Assembly (NCBI GenBank): GCA_900467745.1 | Contig: UBQW01000014.1 | Span: 1-64,000 of the forward strand | Direction: 5' to 3' | Origin: Hyphomicrobiales bacterium | GTDB taxonomy: Bacteria > Pseudomonadota > Alphaproteobacteria > Rhizobiales > Rhizobiaceae | Length of the DNA stretch: 64,000 bases | In this document: one piece after another, positions 17,193 through 25,840 of the stretch | Layout: each line of letters starts with the position of its first letter | Position numbering within the stretch: the first letter of the stretch is position 1 | The notes under the pieces: generated by a model | What the model was told of the DNA's origin: nothing | Seen by the model: only the letters and a program-made list of their open reading frames with translations | Databases searched by the model: none | Position numbers and translations under genes: made by a program

Positions 17193-18961
17193 CGCGCCGC
17201 CCTCCCCTCGCTCACCCGCCCGAAACGCACCGGCGAGAATGCCGCCGACACGGCCGCCACCGGCCTCCCAAGCACCTCCTCCTTCGGCCCGAAGCCGCGC
17301 ACCTGGCCGTCCGCCAGCACCAGCACCTTGTCGATACCCGCAAGCGCACTCGGCCGGTGCGCGATGACGATCGCGACCCCGCCGCGCTCACGCACGCCCT
17401 CGATGGCGCGGGTCAGCGCCGCATCGCCTTCGGCGTCGAGATTGGCATTCGGTTCGTCGAGCACGACCAAGAAGGGATCGCCGTAAAGAGCACGTGCTAG
17501 CGCCAATCTCTGCCGCTGCCCTGCGGACAGGACAGCCCCTTCTTCACCGATCTCGGTATCGAAACCCTCGGGCATCCGCACGATCATTTCATAGATGCCG
17601 GCGGCCCTTGCAGCCGCGATCACAGCATCCGACGACGCCGTCGGATCGAAGCGGGCGATGTTGTCGGCAATCGTTCCATCGAACAGCCCGACCTCCTGCG
17701 GCAGATAGCCGATGTGCCGCCCCAGCGCCTCCGGCTCCCATTGCGACAGCGACGCGTCGTCGAGCCGCACCGCCCCCATGCGCGCCGCCCAGATCCCGAC
17801 CAGCCCGCGCGCCAGCGACGACTTGCCTGAAGCACTCGGCCCGACGATCCCGATCGCCTCACCGGCCTTAGCTTCAAACGAGATGCCGCGCAGCAGCGGC
17901 ACGGCCGAGCCGGGTGCCGAAAGATGCAGGTTCTCCACCTTCAGCCCTTTGACCGGCGCAGGCAGCCGCACATCCGGGCCGCTGACTTCATCCGCCTCGC
18001 TCAACCGGAGAAGCCGCGCCCAGCTCTGACGCGCCGCGGCAAAGCCCCGCCATTGCCCGATCGCCAGCTCGACCGGTGCCAGCGCCCGGCTGATCAGGAT
18101 CGAGCTCGCGATCATGATCCCGCCCGTCGCCTCCTGGCGAATGACGAGAACGGCCCCGACAGCTAGCACGCCTGACTGCAGCACCAGCCGCACGACGCGC
18201 GAGAATGTCGACAGCGACACGGTGATCCCGGTCGCCTTAAACTGCGTGTCGCGATAGCGCAGATTGATCGCCGACCAGCGCTCCTCCAGCCGCCGCGCGA
18301 AACCCATCGACGCCACCGTCTCGGCATTGCGGCGCGTGGCTTCGGCAAGCGCCGTTCGCTCCAGCCCGATCCTGGCCGCGGTCTGCGTCGGCGCCCGCGT
18401 GCGGATTTCGGCTATGATGGTCAGGCCAACCAGAACAAGCGCGCCCGCCAGCGCCACCGCCCCGATCCAGACATGAAACAGGAAGCAAAGCCCGAGATAG
18501 AACGGCATCCACGGAAGATCGAACAGCGCCGTCGGCCCCGGCCCGGAGAGAAAGCCGCGCACCATGTCGATATCGCGCATCGGCTGCAGCCCGTTCTCCT
18601 CGACGCTGCGCCGCGACGGCGCGGTGGCGAAGGAGCGGAAGACGATCGGCCCGAAACGCTCGTCGACCGACTGCCCCAGCCGCGCCAGCACCAGCGAGCG
18701 CAAAAGTTCGAGCAGCCCCAGAAAGGCGAAGAGCGTCAGCGTGATGATGCCGAGCCCGACCAGCGTCGGAAGGCTGCGGGCGGGAATGACGCGGTCATAG
18801 ACCTGCAGCATGAAGAACGAGCCTGTCAGCGCCAGGATATTGATGAAGCAGCTCGTCATTCCGATCCCGATCAACGTGCCCCGCACGGACGAGACGGCGG
18901 AAATCAGGAACGGCGCGGATGTTTTCGCCTTGAATTGGGACAAATGACCTCGCGATCGCAT
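17189..18961 (-). CDS. prsD: Type I secretion ABC transporter PrsD
   Basis: The 590-residue half-transporter exports RTX proteins. Its N-terminal half has about six membrane helices (residues 25-310). The ATPase domain follows with Walker A GPSASGKSS, the Q-loop GYLPQEVGLFDG, signature LSAGQ, Walker B LVVLDEP and the switch histidine in IVIAHRP. The protein lacks the C39 peptidase-like domain of bacteriocin exporters and matches the PrtD/PrsD class in length. It forms one unit with prsE (4-nt overlap) and the downstream RTX glycanase. PrsD-PrsE of rhizobia exports several RTX proteins, so substrates elsewhere in the genome are likely. No strong ribosome binding site precedes the start. Confidence 0.93.
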   Translation of the reverse strand: MRSRGHLSQFKAKTSAPFLISAVSSVRGTLIGIGMTSCFINILALTGSFFMLQVYDRVIPARSLPTLVGLGIITLTLFAFLGLLELLRSLVLARLGQSVDERFGPIVFRSFATAPSRRSVEENGLQPMRDIDMVRGFLSGPGPTALFDLPWMPFYLGLCFLFHVWIGAVALAGALVLVGLTIIAEIRTRAPTQTAARIGLERTALAEATRRNAETVASMGFARRLEERWSAINLRYRDTQFKATGITVSLSTFSRVVRLVLQSGVLAVGAVLVIRQEATGGIMIASSILISRALAPVELAIGQWRGFAAARQSWARLLRLSEADEVSGPDVRLPAPVKGLKVENLHLSAPGSAVPLLRGISFEAKAGEAIGIVGPSASGKSSLARGLVGIWAARMGAVRLDDASLSQWEPEALGRHIGYLPQEVGLFDGTIADNIARFDPTASSDAVIAAARAAGIYEMIVRMPEGFDTEIGEEGAVLSAGQRQRLALARALYGDPFLVVLDEPNANLDAEGDAALTRAIEGVRERGGVAIVIAHRPSALAGIDKVLVLADGQVRGFGPKEEVLGRPVAAVSAAFSPVRFGRVSEGRAAR

Positions 18962-19029
18962 GAAACTGGGGCAGTGATGTCCCGAACATGGATCACAACG
19001 GTGACGAGAGCTTGCTCTTTCTATGGTTG

Positions 19030-19069
19030 TGCAAAACTAATAAATCTCACTGTTAACGCGAGTTTTGCA
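19030..19069. promoter_or_regulatory. Inverted repeat upstream of prsD
   Basis: The half-sites TGCAAAACT (19030-19038) and AGTTTTGCA (19061-19069) are perfectly complementary, with centres 31 bp apart, about three helical turns. They lie some 70-110 bp before the prsD start in AT-rich sequence and could bind a dimeric regulator. Confidence 0.4.
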
Positions 19070-19234
19070 TCGCAACATGACCCTGTCCCGCCATGACGCA
19101 ACAGCGTGCCCCTATGAGACAACTGCCCAAAATTTGCGTTTGCCTGAGATCGCTCGTGTCGATGACACCGAACGCACCAGCGCAGGATTGAACAGGTGGG
19201 TCATGGCGAAGAGGAGAATGTCGTCAAAAGCTTG

Positions 19235-19263
19235 TTGATCGACACGGGCAGTCAAGCTATGCA
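19235..19263 (+). promoter_or_regulatory. Candidate promoter of the tRNA-Arg gene
   Basis: TTGATC (19235-19240) and TATGCA (19258-19263) are separated by 17 bp. Transcription would begin a few bases before the mature tRNA 5' end at 19273. Confidence 0.5.
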
Positions 19264-19272
19264 GGGGACGTT

Positions 19273-19349
19273 GTCCACGTAGCTCAGCAGGATAGAGCAC
19301 AGGATTCCTAATCCTGGGGTCGGAGGTTCGAATCCTCTCGTGGACACCA
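19273..19349 (+). tRNA. tRNA-Arg (anticodon CCU)
   Basis: The cloverleaf is complete. The acceptor stem GTCCACG/CGTGGAC is a perfect 7 bp, the D-arm contains AGCTCAGCAGGATAGAGC, and the anticodon stem CAGGA/TCCTG encloses the loop TTCCTAA with anticodon CCT. The T-arm contains GGTTCGAATCC. The discriminator A at 19346 is followed by an encoded CCA (19347-19349). It reads AGG codons, which are rare in this GC-rich genome. Confidence 0.97.
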
Positions 19350-19416
19350 TTTTCGTGCACATTCGATCGTCTGCCACGGCCTTGGCCGGGCTCCGCCGCA
19401 TCATGCGCGATGCAGG

Positions 19417-19440
19417 GAAGACCCGGCAGCCCGGGTCTTC
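19417..19440. terminator. Hairpin between the tRNA and the M20 gene
   Basis: A perfect 10-bp stem GAAGACCCGG/CCGGGTCTTC with a 4-nt loop lies 13 bp past the stop of the minus-strand amidohydrolase and 68 bp after the tRNA. It lacks a T-run on either strand, so termination is likely but not certain. Confidence 0.55.
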
Positions 19441-19452
19441 GATATCAGCCGA

Positions 19453-20616
19453 TCATTCGCCCAGCCGTTGCTCGGCCAGACGCACCCAGTAGGAGATGCC
19501 GTGGCTGATGACGTCGTCGTTGAAGTCGTAGGCCGGATTGTGCAGGCCGGCGGTATCGCCATTGCCGATGAAGATGAAGGCGCCCGGGCGGGCGTTCAGC
19601 ATGTAGGAGAAATCCTCGCCGCCCATCATCGGATCGATATCGACATCGACGTTGCCAACACCCGCGATATCCGTCGCCACCGCCGTCGCATGCTCCGTCT
19701 CACTCGCATGATTGGATGTGACGGGATAGTTGCGCTGAAAATGGATATCGGCCACCGCATCATGCGCCTCGGCCACGCCGGAAACGATCTGCCGGAAGCG
19801 CTTCTCCGCGAGATCGCGCACCGCCTCGTCGAGCGTGCGCACGGTGCCGGCGAACGTCGCCTCGTTGGGGATGACGTTATGCGCGAAGCCGGCGTTGAAC
19901 TTGGTGACCGACACCACGACCGAGCGCAGCGGATCGACATTGCGGGATGCGATCATCTGCAGGTTGGTGATGATTTGGGTGCCGATCGCGATCGGGTCGA
20001 TCGTGCGGTTCGGCTGCGCCGCATGCCCGCCACGCCCCTTGACCGTGACGGTGAACTCGTCGGTCGCGGCCATGATCGGCCCCTTGCAGATGGCGAAATG
20101 CCCGACGGGCAGGCCGGGCATGTTGTGCATGCCATAGACCTCCTGGATGCCGAAGCGCTCCATCATGCCGTCCTTGACCATCAGGTCGCCGCCGGCGCCG
20201 CCTTCTTCGGCCGGCTGGAAGATCACCGCGACGTTGCCGTTGAAATTGCGGGTCTCAGCGAGATACTTCGCGGCCCCGAGCAGCATCGCCGTGTGGCCAT
20301 CATGGCCGCAGGCGTGCATCTTGCCCTCTATCTTGGATGCCCATGGCTTGCCCGAGATCTCGGTGAGCGGCAGCGCGTCCATGTCGGCGCGCAGGCCGAT
20401 CGTGCGCGATCCCGCGCCATTGCCCTTGATCAGGCCGACGACGCCGGTGCGGCCGATGCCGGTGACGATCTCGTCGACGCCGAATTCCTTGAGCTTCTCG
20501 GCCACGAAGGCGGCCGTCTCTTCCACCGCGTAGAGCAGGCCCGGCCGCTCATGAATGTGCCGGCGCCACTCGGTCACTTCGTCCTGAAGTTCGGCGGCTC
20601 TGTTCAAAATCGGCAT
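19453..20616 (-). CDS. M20-family amidohydrolase (hippurate hydrolase / N-acyl amino acid hydrolase type)
   Basis: The 387-residue protein belongs to the M20D peptidases, which cleave N-acyl or indole-acyl amino acids using a metal pair. Metal-ligand segments are visible as ADMDALPL, MHACGHDGHTAML and FQPAEEGGAGG, with the dimerisation-domain motif GRGGHAA.P and the late ligand in GGEDFSYML. The start at 20616 follows an AGGGAAG box; a 21-residue upstream extension has none. The natural substrate cannot be assigned: hippurate, N-acetyl amino acids and auxin conjugates are all known for the family. The gene is divergent from the carboxypeptidase gene at 20771. Confidence 0.88.
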   Translation of the reverse strand: MPILNRAAELQDEVTEWRRHIHERPGLLYAVEETAAFVAEKLKEFGVDEIVTGIGRTGVVGLIKGNGAGSRTIGLRADMDALPLTEISGKPWASKIEGKMHACGHDGHTAMLLGAAKYLAETRNFNGNVAVIFQPAEEGGAGGDLMVKDGMMERFGIQEVYGMHNMPGLPVGHFAICKGPIMAATDEFTVTVKGRGGHAAQPNRTIDPIAIGTQIITNLQMIASRNVDPLRSVVVSVTKFNAGFAHNVIPNEATFAGTVRTLDEAVRDLAEKRFRQIVSGVAEAHDAVADIHFQRNYPVTSNHASETEHATAVATDIAGVGNVDVDIDPMMGGEDFSYMLNARPGAFIFIGNGDTAGLHNPAYDFNDDVISHGISYWVRLAEQRLGE

Positions 20617-20700
20617 GCTTGCTTCCCTGCTGAAAATCGAAAACGGCGGCAATAACGGGATTGATACCACGGCTCGCAAATAAGTTAGACAATGACCTTT

Positions 20701-20713
20701 GCCATGTCATGGC
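20701..20713. promoter_or_regulatory. Short palindrome in a divergent promoter region
   Basis: GCCATG-T-CATGGC is a 13-bp interrupted palindrome between the divergent M20 amidohydrolase and D,D-carboxypeptidase genes. It is a possible operator, but short palindromes arise by chance. Confidence 0.25.
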
Positions 20714-20770
20714 CATATACGTTAAATAGGGGAAACTTTCGAGACATCAGGACATCTTTAAGGACAAACC

Positions 20771-21895
20771 GTGTCGACGCGCCAGAAACGCCTGCTTGCC
20801 GCCTTGCGGCCGATCACCATCGCCGCTTCCGCAGCCGCCATCGCCTTCTCCGCGACGACGCAGGCCTATGCCAATCCGCATATCCTGGTCGATGTGCAGA
20901 GCGGCCGCGTGCTCGAGCATGAGGATGCCTTCCGCAAGTGGTACCCGGCCTCGCTGACCAAGCTGATGACCATCTACACCACCTTCGACGCGATCCGCTC
21001 CGGCCAGATCAGCGTCGATACGCCGATCGTCATGAGCAAGACGGCCGCCGCGCAGCCACCGGCCAAGATGTATTTCAAGCCGGGCCAGAAGCTGACGCTT
21101 GACAGCGCGCTGAAGATCCTGATCGTCAAGTCCGCCAACGATATCGCGGTTGCCGTCGCCGAAGCAGTCGGCGGCACGCAGGACGCCTTCGTTCTTAGAA
21201 TGAACGCCGAGGCCGCCAAGCTCGGCATGAGCGACACGCACTTCGTCAATCCGAACGGCCTGCCCGGCAAGGGCCAGTACACGACGGCGCGCGATCTCGC
21301 GATCCTGTCGGTCGCGCTGCGCCGCGATTTCCCGCAATATGCGAGCTACTTCTCGCTGGAGGGGATCACGACGGGCAAGCAGAACATCCCCGCCATCAAC
21401 ATGCTGATCGGCCGCTTCGCCGGCGCCGATGGCATGAAGACCGGCTTCATCTGCGCATCGGGCTTCAATCAGATCAGCTCGGCGACGCGCAACGGCCGCA
21501 CGCTGGTTTCGGTCGTGCTCGGCACCGACAGCCTTGCCGCCCGTGCCGACGCCTCCGCCGACATGCTGCAGCGCGGCTTCACCACGCAGCCGACAGGCAC
21601 CGATACGCTGGGCTCGCTGAAGCCCTATGGCGAAACGCAGGAAGTCGCCGACCTCACCGCCGAGATCTGCAGCGCCAAGGGCGCCAAGATCCGCAGCGAA
21701 ACGCGCGACGAGGTCGGCCGCATGAAGATCCACTCGCCCTATATCCAGGAAATGGATCATGAGCCGAACTTCGTCTATGCCGGCCTGATCCCCGGCCAGA
21801 ACGACCCGCAGCCCGACAAGCTGGCGACGGCCGATGGCGTCGGCGACATCGCAAACGTGCCGATCCCGACACCGCGCCCCACCTCCGGCTTCTAA
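20771..21895 (+). CDS. D-alanyl-D-alanine carboxypeptidase (PBP5/6 class, S11)
   Basis: The enzyme trims the terminal D-alanine from peptidoglycan stem peptides in the periplasm. The 374-residue precursor has a signal peptide ending near TQAYA (about residue 34). It carries all three penicillin-binding motifs: SLTK with the nucleophile S61, SAN at 121-123 and KTG at 223-225. The C-terminal domain after about residue 270 is shorter than in E. coli DacA and ends in a Pro-rich VPIPTPRPTSGF tail rather than an obvious amphipathic anchor. The start codon is GTG, preceded by AAGGA. The next gene (CobW-like) begins 45 bp later on the same strand. Confidence 0.93.
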   Translation: MSTRQKRLLAALRPITIAASAAAIAFSATTQAYANPHILVDVQSGRVLEHEDAFRKWYPASLTKLMTIYTTFDAIRSGQISVDTPIVMSKTAAAQPPAKMYFKPGQKLTLDSALKILIVKSANDIAVAVAEAVGGTQDAFVLRMNAEAAKLGMSDTHFVNPNGLPGKGQYTTARDLAILSVALRRDFPQYASYFSLEGITTGKQNIPAINMLIGRFAGADGMKTGFICASGFNQISSATRNGRTLVSVVLGTDSLAARADASADMLQRGFTTQPTGTDTLGSLKPYGETQEVADLTAEICSAKGAKIRSETRDEVGRMKIHSPYIQEMDHEPNFVYAGLIPGQNDPQPDKLATADGVGDIANVPIPTPRPTSGF

Positions 21896-21940
21896 GGCTT
21901 GCAGACCTCTAAGGCATCGACACATCCAAGGCATACAGGC

Positions 21941-23137
21941 ATGAGCGCAGTTGCGGATCGCATTCCGGTCACCATCCTCACCGGCTTTCTCGGCGCGGGC
22001 AAATCGACCCTCCTTAACCGCATCCTCAAGGATCCGGCCATGAAGGACGCCGCCGTGATCATCAACGAATTCGGCGATGTCGGCATCGACCATCTCCTGG
22101 TCGAAAGCTCCGGCGACGCGATCATCGAGCTGTCGGATGGCTGCCTGTGCTGCACCGTGCGCGGTGAACTGGTGGATACGCTCGCCAACCTGATGGACGC
22201 CATCCAGACCAGCCGCGTCAAGCCGGTGAAGCGCGTCGTCGTCGAGACCACGGGCCTTGCCGATCCGGCGCCGGTCATGCAGGCGATCATGGGCAATCCG
22301 ATCATAGCGGAAAGCTTCTCGCTCGATGGCGTCGTCACCGTCGTCGATGCCGCCAACGGCCTGCAGACGCTCGACAACCACGTGGAAGCCGTCAAGCAGG
22401 CCGCCGTGGCCGATCGCCTGATCATCTCGAAGAAGACGCTGGCCTCCCCAGCCGTTTTGGAAAAGCTTGAAGCCCGCCTGCGCGCGCTCAACCCGCGCGC
22501 CGCCCTGATGGACGCCGACGATACCGAAACCGGCACCGCCGCCACCCTCGTGAACGGCATTTATGATCCCGCCACCAAGAGCGCCGATGTCGGCCGCTGG
22601 CTGCGTGATGAAGACGCCCACGATCACGGGCATCATCATGACCACCATGGGCACGATCACGGCCATCATCATCACGGACATGACGGCCACGGTCACCACG
22701 ATCATGGACATCACCACCATCACCACGACCACCAGCACGCGCACGACGTGAACCGTCACGACGCCTCGATCCGCTCATTCTCGATCGTCGAGGACAAGCC
22801 GATCGATCCGATGGCGCTCGACATGTTCGTCGATCTCCTGCGCTCGGCCCATGGCGAAAAGCTTTTGCGAATGAAGGCGATCGTTGCGATGTCGGATCGT
22901 CCCAACCGGCCGCTGGTGCTGCATGGCGTGCAGAGCATTTTCCACCCGCCGATCCGCCTGCCGGCATGGCCGGATCCTCAGGACCAGCGCACCCGCATGG
23001 TGCTGATCACCAAGGATCTGCCGGAAGGCTTCGTCAAGGACCTGTTCGACGCCTTCCTCGGCAAGCCGCGCATCGACACCGCCGACCGCACGGCCCTCAA
23101 CGACAACCCGCTGGCGATTCCCGGAATGCGTTTTTAG
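21941..23137 (+). CDS. CobW/COG0523 family GTPase metallochaperone with His-rich insert
   Basis: The 398-residue G3E GTPase shows Walker A GFLGAGKST near the N-terminus, the metal-binding CLCC motif (CxCC class) in LSDGCLCCTVRGEL, and the C-terminal CobW domain ending near GMRF. A stretch of about 50 residues in the middle (roughly 225-275) is nearly half histidine, mixed with Asp and Gly, and should bind several divalent ions. Family members deliver zinc or cobalt to client enzymes; the cobalamin CobW and zinc ZNG1-type proteins cannot be told apart here. Cobaltochelatase genes lie 10 kb away, but no cob operon is adjacent. The ATG at 21941 is the first start that gives the normal N-terminus. 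Confidence 0.9.
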   Translation: MSAVADRIPVTILTGFLGAGKSTLLNRILKDPAMKDAAVIINEFGDVGIDHLLVESSGDAIIELSDGCLCCTVRGELVDTLANLMDAIQTSRVKPVKRVVVETTGLADPAPVMQAIMGNPIIAESFSLDGVVTVVDAANGLQTLDNHVEAVKQAAVADRLIISKKTLASPAVLEKLEARLRALNPRAALMDADDTETGTAATLVNGIYDPATKSADVGRWLRDEDAHDHGHHHDHHGHDHGHHHHGHDGHGHHDHGHHHHHHDHQHAHDVNRHDASIRSFSIVEDKPIDPMALDMFVDLLRSAHGEKLLRMKAIVAMSDRPNRPLVLHGVQSIFHPPIRLPAWPDPQDQRTRMVLITKDLPEGFVKDLFDAFLGKPRIDTADRTALNDNPLAIPGMRF

Positions 23138-23139
23138 AG

Positions 23140-23364
23140 CTATCGCTTGCGGATCAGGAAACGGTGACCGCTCTCGGTCTTCTCGGTCTCGATCAGCTCG
23201 TGACCATCCTCATGGCAGAAATGCGGAATATCGATCCCCGCCAAGGGATCGGTCGTCTCGACACGGATCGTCGCGCCTGATGGCAGCGACGACATCTTCT
23301 TGCGTGTCTTGATGACGGGCAGCGGGCATTTCAGCCCGCGCAGATCATAGGAGATGGCGCTCAC
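23140..23364 (-). CDS. tusA: TusA/SirA-like sulfur carrier protein
   Basis: The 74-residue protein has the TusA fold signature LRGLKCPLPVIKTRKKM with the persulfide cysteine in CPLP (C13), and the conserved closing RFLIRK strand. TusA proteins relay sulfur for tRNA thiolation, molybdenum cofactor synthesis and other uses. Translation starts at a GTG 6 bp after the stop of the L,D-transpeptidase gene, so the two are probably one operon. Its stop lies 2 bp from the stop of the convergent CobW gene. Which sulfur pathway it serves is not evident from the context. Confidence 0.85.
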   Translation of the reverse strand: MSAISYDLRGLKCPLPVIKTRKKMSSLPSGATIRVETTDPLAGIDIPHFCHEDGHELIETEKTESGHRFLIRKR

Positions 23365-23370
23365 GCGCGA

Positions 23371-24618
23371 TTAGTCCCGGCCCCAGAACTTCCAGAAAGG
23401 CTTCTTGGAGGCGACCTCGACCGATTCAGGCTGTTCGACAGGCGCGAAAGCCGTCGCGGTGGTCGGAGCTGTTTCCATCGGGTTCGGCGTCGGCACCGGC
23501 ACGGATGCCGGGTTGACGATCGCGGCATCGGCCGTCTTCACGCCAGCGGTGGCATCTGAAGGTGTCGAGCCGGTCACCGTATTGGCCGCAACCGTGGTCG
23601 CGGTCTTGGCGGCGGCCATGCCTTCGAGGTCGGCGACCTTCATCATCTTGCCGGCTTCCAGCGAAGTGCCGGTCGGCGCATAGGCGAGCTCGCGGCCCTT
23701 GCGCTGCTTGGCAACGACGGCCTTGCGCTCGGCTTCCGAAGGATCGTACCACGCCATGCCGTCGAATTCCTTCGACGCCTTGGTGTAGGCCAGCTCATAG
23801 GTCTTGTCGTAGGAGGCGAGCGCTGCCGTCAGCGCCGGCGGCGTCGACATCTCGGGGCACTTGCCGCCGGGATTGAACGCGCCCGAAGACTGCTGGTTGA
23901 AGACGTATTTCTTCTCGCAGAAATTCACTTCCGGCGGACGCTTGGTGACTTCGAAATTGTCGTAGCCGACCTTCAGCATCTTCCAGAAATCGAAGTTCTC
24001 GTTCATCCGGTGCTTGAACATGTTCTCGGCCGTCATCCGGAACGGGAAGGCCTGCAGCTGCACGCCCGTCTGGCCGCCCTTGAAGGCGTCGCGCGCGAAT
24101 GCGTAGATCTCAAGCACCTGCTCGTCCGTCATCGAATAGCAGCCCGACGACGAGCATGCGCCGTGGATCATCAGATCCGTGCCGGTGCGGCCGTTGACGG
24201 CGTCATAGCGGTTCGGGAAGCCGGTATTGATGGCGAGATAATATTTCGAGTTCGGGTTCAGGTTCGCCTTGGTCAGGTTGTAGAAACCTTCCGGCGCCTG
24301 TCGGTCACCCTGTTTCACCTTGGGACCGAGACGGCCCGACCAGGCACAGATCTTGTAGCTGGCGATTTTGTCGTAGCGGTTGTCCGTCTTCGCCTTCCAG
24401 ATCTCGAGCTGACCTTCTTCCTTGAAGATGCGGATCAGGATCGGCGAATTGCGATCCATGCTCTTCGCGGCCATTTCGTTGAGGATGCGTGGCGGAAGCG
24501 GCTGTTCGACCTTGTTCTTGACCTTGGACAGGTCGATCTGCGTGGTTTCCAACGCGTCGTTGCAGCCGGCCAAAGCCAGCGCCATCAGGGAAACATAGGC
24601 AAAATGACGAAAGCGCAT
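23371..24618 (-). CDS. L,D-transpeptidase (YkuD-type) lipoprotein
   Basis: The 415-residue protein begins with a lipoprotein signal (lipobox LALAGC, C19) and carries a YkuD/YafK-type catalytic domain at about residues 55-200. The active-site motif HGACSSSGC has H152 and C160. Such enzymes cross-link or trim peptidoglycan, or attach proteins to it. A long C-terminal region (about 270-415) is low in complexity, rich in Ala, Thr and Pro, and ends KKPFWKFWGRD. It lies upstream of tusA with 6 bp between. The family is clear, while the exact reaction (crosslinking or hydrolysis) is not. Confidence 0.88.
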   Translation of the reverse strand: MRFRHFAYVSLMALALAGCNDALETTQIDLSKVKNKVEQPLPPRILNEMAAKSMDRNSPILIRIFKEEGQLEIWKAKTDNRYDKIASYKICAWSGRLGPKVKQGDRQAPEGFYNLTKANLNPNSKYYLAINTGFPNRYDAVNGRTGTDLMIHGACSSSGCYSMTDEQVLEIYAFARDAFKGGQTGVQLQAFPFRMTAENMFKHRMNENFDFWKMLKVGYDNFEVTKRPPEVNFCEKKYVFNQQSSGAFNPGGKCPEMSTPPALTAALASYDKTYELAYTKASKEFDGMAWYDPSEAERKAVVAKQRKGRELAYAPTGTSLEAGKMMKVADLEGMAAAKTATTVAANTVTGSTPSDATAGVKTADAAIVNPASVPVPTPNPMETAPTTATAFAPVEQPESVEVASKKPFWKFWGRD

Positions 24619-24824
24619 TCAATCTAGCCCAATTACGAGATGCGACCCAATCCGTTGAACGGGTTCGAAGTGAAGCGAATCATTGGCCCAATCTGGTTTA
24701 TAAAACCTTAACGACCATGCCGCGCACCCACGACCCCCGCAAGCACAAAAGCTATTGATAACACTAATGTGGCCAAGGTTTGGCCGCAATCCGCGGCCTC
24801 CCCCAAGCCTGCTTCGCAGCCCCC

Positions 24825-25778
24825 TTAGAGGTTGCGGCCCATATTCAGGAACTTCTGGCGGCGATCGTTGCGGATCTGCTCGCCGGTACGGCTGGCCATT
24901 TCGCCGAGCGCATTGGCGATGACATCGCCGGTCGACGCGATCACGCTATCAGGATCGCGATGAGCGCCGCCGAGCGGTTCACCGATGATGCCGTCGATGA
25001 TACCGAGCGCCTTCAGGTCGTCCGAGGTGATCTTCATGTTGGTGGCCGCTTCCTTGGCGCGCGCGGAATCGCGCCACAGGATCGAGGCAGCCCCTTCAGG
25101 CGAGATCACGCTGTAGATCGCATGCTCGAGCATGTAGACCCGGTTGCCGGTGGCGATCGCGATCGCGCCGCCCGAACCGCCTTCGCCGATGACGACGGAG
25201 ATGATCGGAACCTTGAGGCCGAGGCACATTTCCGTCGAGCGGGCGATGGCTTCCGCCTGGCCGCGCTCTTCGGCGCCGACGCCGGGATAGGCACCAGCCG
25301 TATCGACCAGCGTGATGACGGGCAGACCGAAGCGGTCGGCCATCTCGAGCACGCGGATAGCCTTGCGGTAACCCTCTGGGCGCGCGCTGCCGAAATTGTG
25401 CTTCAGGCGGCTCTTTGTGTCGTTGCCCTTTTCCTGGCCGATGACGGCAACAGGCTGGCCGCGGAAGCGCGCGAGACCCGCCTGGATCGCGGCATCCTCG
25501 GAAAACTTGCGGTCGCCGGCGAGCGGCGTGAATTCCTGGAACAGCGTCTTGGCATAATCGACGAAGTGCGGCCGCTGCGGATGACGCGCGACCTGGGTCT
25601 TCTGCCAGGCGTTGAGCTTCGAATAGATTTCGACCGTCGCTTCGCGAACACGAACTTCGAGCCTGCCGATTTCATCGGATGTGTCGATGCTCTCGTCTTC
25701 CGAGGCAATCTTCTTCAATTCGATGATCTTGCCTTCGAGGTCGGAGATCGGCTTTTCGAAGTCGAGATAATTGTGCAT
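24825..25778 (-). CDS. accA: Acetyl-CoA carboxylase carboxyltransferase subunit alpha
   Basis: AccA with AccD transfers carboxyl from biotin carboxyl carrier protein to acetyl-CoA to make malonyl-CoA, the first step of fatty acid synthesis. The 317-residue product has the expected length. Recognisable blocks are the N-terminal coiled helix MHNYLDFEKPI.DLE.KI, GRPHFVDY-like RPHFVDYAKTLF, GQEKG.D, and the crotonase-fold core VDTAGAYPG..AEERGQ...IA with IGEGGSGGA. The start at 25778 gives the conserved N-terminus. The gene is downstream of xerD on the same strand, 62 bp away. No clear terminator follows, although a GGCCGC/GCGGCC hairpin without a T-run lies near 24781-24797. Confidence 0.95.
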   Translation of the reverse strand: MHNYLDFEKPISDLEGKIIELKKIASEDESIDTSDEIGRLEVRVREATVEIYSKLNAWQKTQVARHPQRPHFVDYAKTLFQEFTPLAGDRKFSEDAAIQAGLARFRGQPVAVIGQEKGNDTKSRLKHNFGSARPEGYRKAIRVLEMADRFGLPVITLVDTAGAYPGVGAEERGQAEAIARSTEMCLGLKVPIISVVIGEGGSGGAIAIATGNRVYMLEHAIYSVISPEGAASILWRDSARAKEAATNMKITSDDLKALGIIDGIIGEPLGGAHRDPDSVIASTGDVIANALGEMASRTGEQIRNDRRQKFLNMGRNL

Positions 25779-25840
25779 GAGGTGCGTTTCCGTTCCTTGT
25801 GCCCGGGGCATTTGTCTTTTGGCTGCCCTTGTCGCCGGTC

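Larger units (their letters stand above)
18962..19272. other. Region upstream of prsD and of the tRNA gene
   Basis: These 311 bp hold the prsD promoter region, including an inverted repeat at 19030-19069, and the candidate tRNA promoter at 19235-19263. No protein gene is supported; the 82-codon minus-strand frame from 19360 runs through the tRNA gene. Confidence 0.6.

Noticed and set aside
19112..19360. An 82-codon minus-strand frame over the tRNA
   Set aside because: It covers the tRNA-Arg gene and has no ribosome binding site or protein-like composition.
20747..22759. A 670-codon open frame antisense to the carboxypeptidase and CobW genes
   Set aside because: Both sense genes have all their motifs, and the antisense product shows no domain and no ribosome binding site.
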